This document shows, piece by piece, positions 26,494-35,216 of a stretch of 64,000 nt of DNA. The notes beneath the pieces are model-generated. The model made no database searches and was not told the DNA's origin. It was given only the letters and a program-made list of their open reading frames with translations. Origin of the DNA: Acinetobacter sp. NIPH 2100 (GTDB taxonomy: Bacteria; Pseudomonadota; Gammaproteobacteria; Pseudomonadales; Moraxellaceae); assembly GCF_000369805.1 (NCBI RefSeq), contig NZ_KB850224.1, positions 1,101,924-1,165,923 of the forward strand. Direction: 5' to 3'. The stretch's first letter is position 1. Each line of letters begins with the position of its first letter. The position numbers were made by a program, and so were the translations under genes.

Positions 26494-26532
26494 GGTATAA
26501 CTTTATACCTGAAATATTATGGAAAATTCCAT
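26494..26532 (+). promoter_or_regulatory. Shared bipartite operator, site A (upstream of MFS transporter)
   Basis: GGTATAACTTTATACC (26494-26509) is a 7-bp inverted repeat with a 2-bp centre. The second block ATGGAAAATTCCAT (26519-26532), itself a perfect dyad, begins 25 bp after the first. The same pair at the same spacing occurs upstream of the penicillin acylase (site C) and the porin (site B). The rest of the 26287-26663 gap is AT-rich with no gene. Confidence 0.6.
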
Positions 26533-26663
26533 GTAAAAATAATAAATATAGAGAGGGATGATTTACCTTATTCAGGATGGATCAGAAAAGGAGCTGTGTT
26601 CTGATCATTCATCTTGCAATAAGAAGACGCATTAGAAAAATGGCATGGACACAAGGAAGAAAC

Positions 26664-28007
26664 ATGGATACTCATTCAACTGAGCCAGCACGTGCTCAAT
26701 CAAATATATATGCTTGGTATGTAGTCCTGCTATGTATGTTGGCCTATATTTTTTCATTTATTGATCGGCAAATACTCGCACTCATGATCGAGCCAATTAA
26801 GGCAGATCTCGGCATTTCAGATACACAATTTAGTTTATTACATGGTTTAGCCTTTTCTCTATTCTATGCCTTTATGGGACTGCCCTTGGCATACTTAGCG
26901 GATCGCTTTTCTCGTCCAAAAATTATTGCAGTCGGTGTGGTGTTTTGGAGTATCGCAACTGCATTCTGTGGTTTGAGTAAGAACTTTATCCAATTGTTCT
27001 TGAGCCGTATGGGCGTCGGTGTCGGAGAAGCGGCACTTTCACCAGCTGCATATTCAATGTTTAGCGATATGTTCAGTAAGGATAAACTAGGACGTGCTGT
27101 TGCCGTTTATTCGATTGGTTCATTTGTCGGTGGCGGCATTGCCTTTTTAGTCGGTGGTTATGTCATTGGTTTGCTTAAAAATATGGATGCGATTGTATTT
27201 CCTGTTTTTGGTGCATTAAAGGCATGGCAAGCAGCATTTATTATTGTAGGTTTACCCGGCGTATTTATTGGATTACTGGTTTTACTTACCGTAAGAGAGC
27301 CGCAACGTAAAGGTCAGCGTCTAAATGCACAGGGACAAGTTGAAAAAACCAGCATAAAAGATGCTTTCAAATTTATCAAAAAGCATAGTCAGACTTTCCG
27401 TTGTCATTATTTGGGTTTTACCTTCTATGCAATGGCATTGTATTGTCTGATCAGTTGGACACCCGCATTTTATATGCGTAAGTATGGCTTAACCCCAACT
27501 GAAGCAGGCTATATGCTTGGGACTGTGTTGCTGGTTGCAAATATTCTCGGTGTACTTTGCGCAGGTTGGCTCAATGACTGGTTTATTCAAAAAGGACGTA
27601 AGGATGCGCCGATGATTACGGGTGTCATTGGTATTGTGGGTCTTATTTTACCGATTATGATCTTTACCCAAGTAAATGAATTATGGCTTTCAGTGGTGTT
27701 TCTGGTTCCTGCCATGTTTTTTGCTTCTTTCCCGATGCCAATTTCAACCACTGCAATGCAAATGTTGGCACCGAATCAATTACGTGCACAAATTTCAGCA
27801 ATTTTCTTATTGATCAGCAATTTGGTTGCCGTTGGTATTGGTACCACATTGGTGGCATTAATTACCGATAAGATTTTTGAGAATCCACTCATGGTCGGTA
27901 TGTCACTCTCGATTGTCGGTTCAATTTCATGTGTCTTGGCATTCTTCTTACTGAAAAAGGGTTGCAAAGCATTTAGTGCCAGTATGCAATTGGAACATGG
28001 ATCTTGA
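26664..28007 (+). CDS. MFS transporter, spinster/organic-acid type
   Basis: A 447-residue protein with twelve predicted membrane helices. The start is set at 26664 (MDTHSTEPARAQSNIYAWYV), where AAGGAAG lies 4 bp upstream; a longer frame to 26577 adds basic residues with no ribosome site. MFS signatures are seen in the loop after helix 2 (GLPLAYLADRFSRPKIIAVG) and in FLSRMGVGVGEAALSPAAYS. These belong to the group that includes Spns-like and aromatic/organic-acid permeases in degradation clusters. It is preceded by the shared operator and followed by an AraC regulator and two dehydrogenase genes, so it probably imports the compound they process. Confidence 0.88.
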   Translation: MDTHSTEPARAQSNIYAWYVVLLCMLAYIFSFIDRQILALMIEPIKADLGISDTQFSLLHGLAFSLFYAFMGLPLAYLADRFSRPKIIAVGVVFWSIATAFCGLSKNFIQLFLSRMGVGVGEAALSPAAYSMFSDMFSKDKLGRAVAVYSIGSFVGGGIAFLVGGYVIGLLKNMDAIVFPVFGALKAWQAAFIIVGLPGVFIGLLVLLTVREPQRKGQRLNAQGQVEKTSIKDAFKFIKKHSQTFRCHYLGFTFYAMALYCLISWTPAFYMRKYGLTPTEAGYMLGTVLLVANILGVLCAGWLNDWFIQKGRKDAPMITGVIGIVGLILPIMIFTQVNELWLSVVFLVPAMFFASFPMPISTTAMQMLAPNQLRAQISAIFLLISNLVAVGIGTTLVALITDKIFENPLMVGMSLSIVGSISCVLAFFLLKKGCKAFSASMQLEHGS

Positions 28008-28034
28008 TTGGATCGGTATCTGATGTAATACCCA

Positions 28035-28067
28035 AGCCCATTCGATTGTAGTGGGCTGTGGCTTTTT
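28035..28067 (+). terminator. Probable terminator after MFS gene
   Basis: AGCCCA (28035-28040) pairs with TGGGCT (28052-28057) and is followed by a T run at 28063-28067. The stem is short and the loop long, so termination may be partial. Confidence 0.5.
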
Positions 28068-28099
28068 CTCTGCGCAATCAATCGCAATGGAGTGAAGTG

Positions 28100-29110
28100 A
28101 TGGGACAGTCTCTCAATTTGGATCATCTGCATTATCTGGATGAGTTTTTATTATTCAAATCAGATGATTATAAAATCATTAAAGATCAAATTAGCCATTA
28201 TCTTTGCCCGCACCAATTTGATGTGGAAACTGTTGAGCCGTTAAATACGCGGTTAAATGGTTTTAGCTTTGGCAATTCGGCATTGTATGACCTGAAATAT
28301 AGTGCACCTGTGATGATCACGATTGATGAAGCATCCAACTTTTATTTATTTCGCATCACACTGGAAGGGCAATGCAAGGTCGGGCTGGAAAATGAACAGC
28401 TGCTACAGTCGCCTGGCATTATGTCGGTCACGCATCCGAATACCCGACAGCAAATTGTGACCAATCAGCACTGTCGAAATATTATTTTAAAACTGGCTAG
28501 ACAAGATGTGGAAACACAATTGTTCAAGATGTTGGGTCATACCAGCCATGATGCGATCTTGTTTGATACAGGATTGTCTTGCACGGCAGAAGGGATACGT
28601 TCGATTGTTGAAACACTCAATTATCTGTGTCATGCCTATTATAATATTCAGAACTGGAGCTTTATTTCCGCGAGCTTCACTGAATATTTGATTGAATTAA
28701 TTCTACTTAAAATTCCCAATAACTTTAGTGCCTTGCTCAATGTAAAAAGACAGCAGGTTCTGCCCGGTTACATCAAAAAAGCACAACAGTATATTCAGGA
28801 TCATCTGCAAGACCCGATTTCTCTATCGCTATTAAGCCAGTGTTGTGAGGTATCTGTACGAACCTTGCAAAAAGGCTTTAGTCAGTATTTGCAACAAACA
28901 CCTGTGGAATATATTCGTGACCAACGAATTGAGCGGGTGCATGCCGCATTGCAAAACTGTCATGGCAATGAAACCGTGACCGAAATCTTATTACGTCATG
29001 GCATTCAAAGCTTTGGGCATTTTTCCACGTTCTACAAGAAGCGTTATGGTTGCCTGCCTTCGCACACTCTAAAAATGAATCCTGTGCAAATGGCCGAGAT
29101 GGTTTCGTAA
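28100..29110 (+). CDS. AraC-family transcriptional regulator
   Basis: A 336-residue protein. The ATG at 28100 (MGQSLNLDHLHYLDEFLLFK) has GGAG 7 bp ahead; the GTG at 28058 in frame is rejected. The N-terminal half (about 20-200) resembles the cupin-like AraC_binding_2 sensor. The C-terminal two helix-turn-helix motifs (about 225-325) are clear: LSLLSQCCEVSVRTLQKGFS and VTEILLRHGIQSFGHFSTFY. It lies between the MFS gene and the opine-type dehydrogenase gene on the same strand and probably controls them. It is one candidate to bind the shared operator at 26494 and elsewhere, although AraC sites are usually direct repeats. Confidence 0.85.
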   Translation: MGQSLNLDHLHYLDEFLLFKSDDYKIIKDQISHYLCPHQFDVETVEPLNTRLNGFSFGNSALYDLKYSAPVMITIDEASNFYLFRITLEGQCKVGLENEQLLQSPGIMSVTHPNTRQQIVTNQHCRNIILKLARQDVETQLFKMLGHTSHDAILFDTGLSCTAEGIRSIVETLNYLCHAYYNIQNWSFISASFTEYLIELILLKIPNNFSALLNVKRQQVLPGYIKKAQQYIQDHLQDPISLSLLSQCCEVSVRTLQKGFSQYLQQTPVEYIRDQRIERVHAALQNCHGNETVTEILLRHGIQSFGHFSTFYKKRYGCLPSHTLKMNPVQMAEMVS

Positions 29111-29193
29111 ATTGAAGCAAGCTTGCGTATTTGGATAAGCCTGATGCGTGCTGGTCTTCTATGATGAATTGAAATCAATCAGGAGGATGTAGC

Positions 29194-30300
29194 ATGAAAA
29201 TTACAGTATTGGGCGGTGGTCACGGATGTTATGCAGCTGCGGCAGAAATGGCAGAAAAAGGCCATGATGTGGTGTTATGGCGTCGAGATACGCAAGCACT
29301 GGAGCAACTGGCTGCAACTGGGGTTTTGAATATTAAAGATTATCAGGGTGATCGTAGTGTCACCGTCGGTTTTTCGGATTCGCAGATCAACCTATCAGAT
29401 AATTTAGAAAAAGCTATTCAGCATGCCCAGTTGATTATTATTCCTTTACCTGCCACCACACATGTTGATTTGGCTCGCCAAGCAGCACCTTTTTTTAAAG
29501 CAGGCCAAGTGGTGTATTTACCGCCTGCAACTTTCGGAACTTTTATCTTTGCAAAAGCCATGCAAGAAGCAGGTAACATGGCACCAGTCGCGTTTGCTGA
29601 AACTGGCACATTGCCTTATCTGGTCCGTAAACATGGCGTGAATCAAATTGTAGTGAGTGGTTATGCTACCCGTTTACCTACTGGTGTATTCCCGAGTGCG
29701 CTTTCAGCACATGCATTTGAGCTGTTAAAGCAAGCCTACCCAAGTGTTGAACCGATTGAAGACAGTTTAAGCGGTGCTTTAATGAATGCGGGACCGATTA
29801 TCCATCCGCCTTTGATTTTGATGAATGCTGGACCACTAGAGCATTTTGAGGCATGGGATATTCATAATGAAGGCACACAACCTTCAATTCGTCGCGTCAC
29901 CAATCAGCTTGACGCAGAACGGATGCGTGTAAGAGAAGCATTGGGTTATTCTGCACCACATTTCCCCTTAGCAGATCATTACAATAAAGATGGGGAAGGT
30001 GATGAATGGATGTATGGGCGCGGGGCACATGGCAAATTAACGGATAGTGGTGACTGGCGTGAGGATATCGATCTTCAGTCGCATCGTTATATGCTTGAAG
30101 ATACGCGTTTGGGATTGTCGTTCTTGGTTTCTGTAGGGCGCTGGGCTGGTGTTGCAACCCCAGTTGCTGAAGGTCTGTTGAACCTTGCATCTGCCGTCAC
30201 GGGCAAAGATTTATATCAAGAAGGTCGGACGCTAGAAAGTTTAGGTCTGGCGCAAAAAACCAAAGCTGAATTACAAGCAACCTTACAGCAAGGAGTCTGA
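29194..30300 (+). CDS. NAD(P)-dependent opine (octopine/nopaline-type) dehydrogenase family enzyme
   Basis: A 368-residue protein with an N-terminal Rossmann fold (VLGGGHGCYAAAAEMAEKGH, then VVLWRRD) at 1-185. A C-terminal helical Octopine_DH domain follows, containing NAGPIIHPPLILMNAGPLEH and DAERMRVREALGY. Family members catalyse the reversible reductive joining of a keto acid and an amino acid, or the oxidative split of such opines. Strong AGGAGG precedes the ATG. The next gene, a 3-hydroxyacyl-CoA dehydrogenase homologue, starts one base after the stop, so they are an operon. The substrate is unknown; the sequence itself does not show whether it works in synthesis or breakdown. Confidence 0.88.
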   Translation: MKITVLGGGHGCYAAAAEMAEKGHDVVLWRRDTQALEQLAATGVLNIKDYQGDRSVTVGFSDSQINLSDNLEKAIQHAQLIIIPLPATTHVDLARQAAPFFKAGQVVYLPPATFGTFIFAKAMQEAGNMAPVAFAETGTLPYLVRKHGVNQIVVSGYATRLPTGVFPSALSAHAFELLKQAYPSVEPIEDSLSGALMNAGPIIHPPLILMNAGPLEHFEAWDIHNEGTQPSIRRVTNQLDAERMRVREALGYSAPHFPLADHYNKDGEGDEWMYGRGAHGKLTDSGDWREDIDLQSHRYMLEDTRLGLSFLVSVGRWAGVATPVAEGLLNLASAVTGKDLYQEGRTLESLGLAQKTKAELQATLQQGV

Positions 30301-30301
30301 T

Positions 30302-31291
30302 ATGACATCGATTCGACAGGTTGCCGTATTGGGCGCGGGTCGTATGGGAAAGGCAATTGCAATTGCCTTTGCCTATGCGGGGTTGAAAGTAGCTTTGATT
30401 GATGCACGACAACGAACAGAGGCTGAGTTTGATCAATATCAGGCGCAGATCCAAGCGGACTTAAAGCAAGAGTTACAGTTACTGGAAAGTATCCAGTTTG
30501 TTCAATCTGAACAAACAGCTTTTATTCTGGGGCAGATTGAGATTTTAAGTAAAGTTGGCTCTATACCTGCCTTGGCGAACTGTGATTTGGTTTTGGAGGG
30601 TGTGCCTGAGGTTAGGCAAGCCAAAGAAGAGATTTTTGCTTGGCTGGATCAATATATTGCGCCAGCCTGTATTGTCGCATCGACCACATCGACTTTTTTG
30701 GTCACCGATATTGCGCAAATGATTTCTCATCCAGAACGGGTGGTCAATGCCCACTGGTTAAACCCAGCCTATCTGATTCCGCTGGTCGAGTTAAGTCGCT
30801 CTGAGCAAACCTCAAATGAAGCCGTAAATACCCTGAAAAGTTTCTTGCACGCAATTGGCAAAGTTCCAGTGGTCTGTAATGCCAAAGCTGGTTATATCGT
30901 TCCACGGATTCAGGCTTTAGCCATGAATGAAGCTGCTCGGATGGTTGAAGAAGGTGTTGCTTCCGCAGAAGATATCGATATCGCCATTCGTACGGGCTTT
31001 GGTCTACGTTTTTCAGTTCTAGGGCTATTGGAGTTCATCGACTGGGGTGGTGGGGATATTCTGTATTACGCTTCCCAATATCTAGAAAAGGAGTTGGGTG
31101 ACCGTTATCGTACACCTGAGATTATTGCTGAAAATATGCGTAGGCAACGTAATGGCTTAAGAGAAAAGCAGGGCTTTTATAATTATCACGACATTGACGT
31201 GATGCAATATAAATTACAGGTACTGCGTACATTCTCAGACCGAATTGAAAAGAATGACCTGAAACCAAAATTCAACGTAACACAATCTTAA
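30302..31291 (+). CDS. 3-hydroxyacyl-CoA dehydrogenase family oxidoreductase
   Basis: A 329-residue NAD-dependent enzyme. Rossmann motif VAVLGAGRMGKAIAIAFAYA opens the protein, EGVPEVRQAKEEIFAWLD and ASTTSTFLVTDIA are typical of the 3-hydroxyacyl/3-hydroxybutyryl-CoA dehydrogenase N-domain, and AHWLNPAYLIPLVELSRSEQ carries the catalytic-His region in altered form (HWLNP rather than HFFNP). The C-domain follows (KAGYIVPRIQALAMNEAARM). This wording is also close to L-carnitine and related hydroxy-acid dehydrogenases, so a non-CoA hydroxy acid substrate is possible. It is translationally linked to the opine-type dehydrogenase and ends at a shared terminator facing iacR. Confidence 0.85.
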   Translation: MTSIRQVAVLGAGRMGKAIAIAFAYAGLKVALIDARQRTEAEFDQYQAQIQADLKQELQLLESIQFVQSEQTAFILGQIEILSKVGSIPALANCDLVLEGVPEVRQAKEEIFAWLDQYIAPACIVASTTSTFLVTDIAQMISHPERVVNAHWLNPAYLIPLVELSRSEQTSNEAVNTLKSFLHAIGKVPVVCNAKAGYIVPRIQALAMNEAARMVEEGVASAEDIDIAIRTGFGLRFSVLGLLEFIDWGGGDILYYASQYLEKELGDRYRTPEIIAENMRRQRNGLREKQGFYNYHDIDVMQYKLQVLRTFSDRIEKNDLKPKFNVTQS

Positions 31292-31311
31292 TGATTACTC
31301 AGCCTTGATAG

Positions 31312-31337
31312 AAGCCCATACATATTGTGATGGGCTT
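31312..31337. terminator. Bidirectional terminator between dehydrogenase operon and iacR
   Basis: AAGCCCAT (31312-31319) pairs perfectly with ATGGGCTT (31330-31337) across a 10-base loop, followed by a T-rich stretch. It lies between two converging genes. Confidence 0.75.
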
Positions 31338-31350
31338 TATTCTTTAGGTT

Positions 31351-31818
31351 TCAGCTAGCCGGCATCAGATCAAACACCTTCTTCAATTGTGCATTGAGCT
31401 GATGAAGTTCCTCATCATCAAAGGCATTTAGAATGCCAGATAAAGTGACTTGGCTGATTTGATTAATTTGCTCTACCAACTCTTTGCCTTTTTCAGTCAA
31501 TTTCACCATCGAAATACGTTCATCTGACTCTGAAGAAAAAACCTGAACAATATCATCCTCTACCAAGCGATAAACAGCTTTGGTTGCAGTGGTTAATTTA
31601 AGGGTAGATAAGTTCGCAATCTCGGTAATGCTCGCTTGTTGCAGGGCATTGGTGCTTAAAATAATTTTACGACGAGTATTGTCAATACCTAGTTTTTTTA
31701 TAGATTTTTCAATAAGTTGTGTGTATTTTCCATTCACTTGAGAGATCCAGAAAAATGGATAGCTTTGTAAACTGCTAGGTTCATTATTGGGTAGAAATTG
31801 TTCTAAATGAGTAAGCAT
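31351..31818 (-). CDS. iacR: MarR-family regulator of the iac locus
   Basis: A 155-residue MarR protein: helical N-terminus, winged helix at about 50-115 (NALQQASITEIANLSTLKLT, then DDIVQVFSSESDERISMVKL), and a C-terminal dimerising helix. It is divergent from the iac operon across 147 bp, the arrangement known in Acinetobacter and Pseudomonas, where IacR represses the iac genes until indole-3-acetate or a metabolite binds. A TATAAT -10 element for iacR is visible on the minus strand at 31855-31860, about 37 bp before the ATG. The assignment to IacR rests mainly on position next to a complete iac cluster. Confidence 0.88.
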   Translation of the reverse strand: MLTHLEQFLPNNEPSSLQSYPFFWISQVNGKYTQLIEKSIKKLGIDNTRRKIILSTNALQQASITEIANLSTLKLTTATKAVYRLVEDDIVQVFSSESDERISMVKLTEKGKELVEQINQISQVTLSGILNAFDDEELHQLNAQLKKVFDLMPAS

Positions 31819-31904
31819 AGCAAAGTGATAACTTTATAAAAATGGATGTGAACCATTATACAAAATTTCGAAACATTTTCTTTGTTCTTAATCATGAAAA
31901 ATAC

Positions 31905-31933
31905 TTGACAATTACATTACTTTTTCCGATATT
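31905..31933 (+). promoter_or_regulatory. Predicted promoter of the iac operon
   Basis: TTGACA (31905-31910) and GATATT (31928-31933) are 17 bp apart. The -35 is consensus and the -10 matches 4 of 6. The iacH start is 33 bp beyond the -10 box. Confidence 0.55.
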
Positions 31934-31965
31934 TGTATTAAGGATAAAATTACATGGAAAAGTGA

Positions 31966-33078
31966 ATGAATATTATTGTACAAGATGTACAAAAAGGAAT
32001 GGGTACCTTAAAGGTCATGGTGAAAGATTCCATTGATATTCAAGGTATGAAAACGATGGCAGGTAGCAAAGCCCTGATGCAAAGCCAACCTGCAATCGAA
32101 AATGCAGACGTCGTTAATCGCATTTTGGCAGCAGACTGCCAAATTACGGCAAAAACCAATTTGCACGAATTGGCATTTGGTATCACGGGCATTAACCATA
32201 CCTTTGGTACAGCCATCAATCCTAAATATCCAGCGCTTATTCCAGGTGGTTCATCTAGCGGTTCTGCGGCAGCGGTTGCAGCAGGTCTGGCAGATTTTAC
32301 GTTAGGAACGGATACAGGTGGTTCGATCCGTATGCCTGCGGCATGTTGTGGTGTTTTTGGATTAAAACCGACTTTTGGGCGTGTTAGCCGTAAAGGTGTA
32401 CATCCTGCAAGTAGCTCACTGGATTGTGTAGGCCCTTTTGCAAACTCAGTCGAGATGATTGAAACAGCAATGCAGATCATCGACCCAACTTTCAAAGTAG
32501 CTGATGCATTACAGCAAGCACCCAAACTTGCTTGGTTACAGGTAGATGCGGATCCACAAGTCATCGCTGCAATTGAGCAATATTTGGCGCAGCTTCATTT
32601 ACAAGCTACTCCCGTTGAAGCGTCATTTTTTGAAGCTGCGTTTCATGCAGGTATGCAAATTATTAATTATGAAAACTGGCAGGCCTACGGCGACTTAACC
32701 CAAACAGGTTTGGTGGGTGCCGATGTGAATGGACGTTTACTCAAGGCTGCCGAGACAACATTGGCACAAGTCAAACAAGCTGAACAGGTTAAGGCGACAT
32801 TCACTGCCGAAATTGATCGTTTGCTTGAGCAATACGATGCGCTGATTTTACCAACATTACCGCAGATTCCACCCCAAGTGGTGGATGCGGAAAACACAGT
32901 TGCGCTGTTGAATTTAACAGGTTTGGTTCGTCCCTTTAATCTTTCGGGACACCCTGCGATTTCAATACCACTGCAAACAAAGGAAGGATTACCTGTGGGT
33001 TTACAGGTTGTAGGGAAAACCAATGCCGATGCGCAGTTGTGTGCAATTGCGAAATATATCAAGGCGGCGGTGTTGTAA
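31966..33078 (+). CDS. iacH: Amidase-signature enzyme IacH
   Basis: A 370-residue amidase-signature protein. The Ser-Ser-Lys triad is visible: K20 in VMVKDSIDIQG, cis-Ser 96/97 in PGGSSSGSAAAVAAG and nucleophile S120 in GTDTGGSIRMPA. IacH is part of the indole-3-acetate catabolic set; its step is less certain than that of IacA and IacC. Oddly, the protein starts directly before the catalytic Lys region, without the helical N-terminal segment of some 60-70 residues that most amidases have. Just upstream, a good ribosome site (AAGGA 31940-31944) serves a three-codon frame at 31954-31965 (Met-Glu-Lys-stop) whose TGA touches the iacH ATG. So iacH is either coupled to this mini-frame or started by the weak GGA at 31956-31958. 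First gene of iacHABICDEFG. Confidence 0.88.
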   Translation: MNIIVQDVQKGMGTLKVMVKDSIDIQGMKTMAGSKALMQSQPAIENADVVNRILAADCQITAKTNLHELAFGITGINHTFGTAINPKYPALIPGGSSSGSAAAVAAGLADFTLGTDTGGSIRMPAACCGVFGLKPTFGRVSRKGVHPASSSLDCVGPFANSVEMIETAMQIIDPTFKVADALQQAPKLAWLQVDADPQVIAAIEQYLAQLHLQATPVEASFFEAAFHAGMQIINYENWQAYGDLTQTGLVGADVNGRLLKAAETTLAQVKQAEQVKATFTAEIDRLLEQYDALILPTLPQIPPQVVDAENTVALLNLTGLVRPFNLSGHPAISIPLQTKEGLPVGLQVVGKTNADAQLCAIAKYIKAAVL

Positions 33079-33096
33079 ATAACAAGGAGTTAGGTG

Positions 33097-34263
33097 ATGA
33101 ATAATTTATCTATGCAGGAATTTGTTGCTGATACCAATGCCACCGAATTGGCAGCTTTGTGTCAGGAAATCCGTGAACGTGCCTGTACTGGTGAGTTTGA
33201 TGATCAAGCTTATGTGAGTCAGGACATTATCGATAAATTAAAAAAAATCGGTGTCTATCGCGCACTCGTACCGAAACGTTTTGGTGGCAATGAATGGTCG
33301 CCGAAACAGTTTTGTGAGTTGATTGAGCAATTGTCTAAAGCAGATGGATCAGTGGGATGGGTGGCAAGTTTTGGCATGAGTCCCGCTTATTTGGGCAGCT
33401 TACCAGAAGACACCTTGAAGACTTTATATAAAGACAGTCCAGACATCGTATTCGCTGGCGGAATTTTCCCACCGCAACCTGCCGAAATTACCGATGAGGG
33501 CGTTGTCGTCCGTGGTCGTTGGAAATTTTCGAGCGGCTGTATGGGTGCAGACATTGTTGGCGTTGGAATTTCGCCACAAAAAGACAATGAAGCACAAGGT
33601 TTACCACGCATGGCGGTAATGCCAGCCAATCAAGCCAAAGTTGATATGACTTGGGATACGGTTGGTTTAAAGGGAACAGGAAGCCACGATTTAGTGGTAG
33701 AGAATGTTTTGGTGGGTAAAGAGTGGACCTTTATCCGCGGTGAACCGTCAAAGTTACCTGAACCCTTTTTTAAATATCCGTCTTTATCGCTTGCTACCCA
33801 AGTGTTGACTGTTGTTGGTATTGGTGTGGCAGCGGCAGCGCTGGATGAATTCAAGCAACTGGCTCCAGGAAAGGCTTCGATTACAGGTGGTGCTGAAATT
33901 GCCAGTCGTCCTGTCACTCAATATGAGTTTGCTCAGTCAGATGCCGAGTTCAAAGCAGCACGTAACTGGTTCTACGACACGATGGATATTGTCTGGAAAG
34001 AAGTGGTTGCAGGTCGTACACCAAGTGTTGAGCAAGTTAGTGATATGCGTTTGGCCTGTACGCATGCAGCGCGTGTTTGTGCTCGGGTTGCACGCAAGAT
34101 GCAAATGTTGGCAGGCATGACAGCTATCTATAGCAACAATGTGTTTAGCCGTTTTGTGAATGACACCAATGTGGTGACTCAACATGCATTTATGGGCGAT
34201 GCCACCTTACAAAATGCAGGTCTCGTCAGCTTTGGCTTAAAACCAGCACCGGGTTACTTATAA
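33097..34263 (+). CDS. iacA: Flavin-dependent monooxygenase IacA (acyl-CoA dehydrogenase fold)
   Basis: A 388-residue protein. The start is the ATG at 33097 because AAGGAG lies 7 bp ahead; a GTG one codon earlier is possible. N-terminal helices (IIDKLKKIGVYRALVPKRFG), a central beta domain (SSGCMGADIVGVGIS, then WDTVGLKGTGSHDLVVENV) and a C-terminal four-helix bundle mark the acyl-CoA-dehydrogenase-like group D monooxygenases. IacA attacks the indole ring of indole-3-acetate (and also turns indole into indigo), using reduced FMN supplied by the flavin reductase IacG. Second gene of the operon, 18 bp after iacH. Confidence 0.92.
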   Translation: MNNLSMQEFVADTNATELAALCQEIRERACTGEFDDQAYVSQDIIDKLKKIGVYRALVPKRFGGNEWSPKQFCELIEQLSKADGSVGWVASFGMSPAYLGSLPEDTLKTLYKDSPDIVFAGGIFPPQPAEITDEGVVVRGRWKFSSGCMGADIVGVGISPQKDNEAQGLPRMAVMPANQAKVDMTWDTVGLKGTGSHDLVVENVLVGKEWTFIRGEPSKLPEPFFKYPSLSLATQVLTVVGIGVAAAALDEFKQLAPGKASITGGAEIASRPVTQYEFAQSDAEFKAARNWFYDTMDIVWKEVVAGRTPSVEQVSDMRLACTHAARVCARVARKMQMLAGMTAIYSNNVFSRFVNDTNVVTQHAFMGDATLQNAGLVSFGLKPAPGYL

Positions 34264-34288
34264 GCTTAATAGCGGAGAGGTGAATGAA

Positions 34289-34648
34289 ATGGAAGCAAAG
34301 AAAACATTGCGTGTTTTGTTCTGTATGGGAATCAACCAAAACTTTCATGATGCCGAACCTGTTGAAGCAAAAGCAGTATGGGCGGCATTTGGTGAGATGT
34401 GGAATGGTATTCATGCACTACCCAATATAACTGTATATGGCAGTTTAGATGATGATCAAAGTATGGTCGGTCCGAGTGATGGATGGCCTTGGACGACATA
34501 TTTGTTGGTCGATGTTCCAAATATAGAAACTGTACATGCAGCATGTGATTTATTTCGCACAACCGTCGTGGGCGATGGTCCATACAAACTTTGGAAGTAT
34601 TGCAAAGTTGAAGCGCGGGTTGGACGTGAATTGATCATACAACAGTAA
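34289..34648 (+). CDS. iacB: IacB, small protein of the iac pathway
   Basis: A 119-residue protein starting at the ATG at 34289 (MEAKKTLRVLFCMGINQNFH) with GGAGAGG 8 bp ahead; a GTG three codons earlier is the alternative. It resembles small ferredoxin-like-fold (dimeric alpha/beta barrel) proteins, with two similar halves of beta-alpha-beta wording (ALPNITVYGSLDDDQ and VPNIETVHAACDLFRTTVV). Its exact role in indole-3-acetate breakdown is not established from sequence. The call depends on conserved position between iacA and iacI. Confidence 0.82.
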   Translation: MEAKKTLRVLFCMGINQNFHDAEPVEAKAVWAAFGEMWNGIHALPNITVYGSLDDDQSMVGPSDGWPWTTYLLVDVPNIETVHAACDLFRTTVVGDGPYKLWKYCKVEARVGRELIIQQ

Positions 34649-34657
34649 GGCATCGCC

Positions 34658-35185
34658 ATGGATGAGAATTTAAATATCGCTAAATTGATGCAGCGTTTAG
34701 CGCAACTTGAAGCACAAAATGCGATTCGTAACTGTATCAATCGCTATATGGAAATTTGCGATGCGCTAGATGCCAATACGGACCTAGATGAGCTGATGGA
34801 CTTGTTTGATGCCGACAGCATCTGGGAAGGCATTGGCGAGAAATATGCCAAATCTTTTGGACGATATGACTCATGGCACGCGATTTACAGCATGTTTAAA
34901 AGTTATACCCAAAAGCAGTCTCATTTCGTTATGAATGCTCACTTTGTCAGTTCTGAACAAATTTACATTGAGCAGGATCAAGCCAATGCAACTTGGCTGA
35001 TGCTGCAAACCTCAACCTTTAGAGATGGTCGTAGCCATTTAAATGCTGCCAAGCTCAGCGTGAAATTTAAACAGCAAAATGATGGTCGTTGGAAAATCAA
35101 ACATTTCCAGACGGAAAATATTTTTAGTCGCCCAGTTGCGCATTGGAACAGTACAGCGGAATTGCCAGTACCAGACCAGCGTTAA
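34658..35185 (+). CDS. iacI: IacI, SnoaL-like small protein of the iac pathway
   Basis: A 175-residue NTF2/SnoaL-fold protein: IRNCINRYMEICDALDANTD, LFDADSIWEGIGEKYAKSFG and VKFKQQNDGRWKIKHFQTEN are typical of the fold. Proteins like this serve as ring-hydroxylation accessory factors, dehydratases or isomerases. In Acinetobacter iac loci iacI sits between iacB and iacC, as here. AAGG lies 7 bp ahead of the ATG. It overlaps no neighbour; the iacC start follows 31 bp later. Confidence 0.82.
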   Translation: MDENLNIAKLMQRLAQLEAQNAIRNCINRYMEICDALDANTDLDELMDLFDADSIWEGIGEKYAKSFGRYDSWHAIYSMFKSYTQKQSHFVMNAHFVSSEQIYIEQDQANATWLMLQTSTFRDGRSHLNAAKLSVKFKQQNDGRWKIKHFQTENIFSRPVAHWNSTAELPVPDQR

Positions 35186-35216
35186 GGCAAAGGACAAATT
35201 GAAAAGGATCATTGAC

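Noticed and set aside
28013..28030. GGTAT-N8-ATACC dyad after the MFS gene
   Set aside because: It resembles the shared operator but the spacing differs, the second block is missing, and it lies close to the MFS terminator.
32040..32564. 174-codon frame opposite iacH
   Set aside because: It lies wholly antisense to the amidase-signature core, so it is explained by codon bias of iacH.
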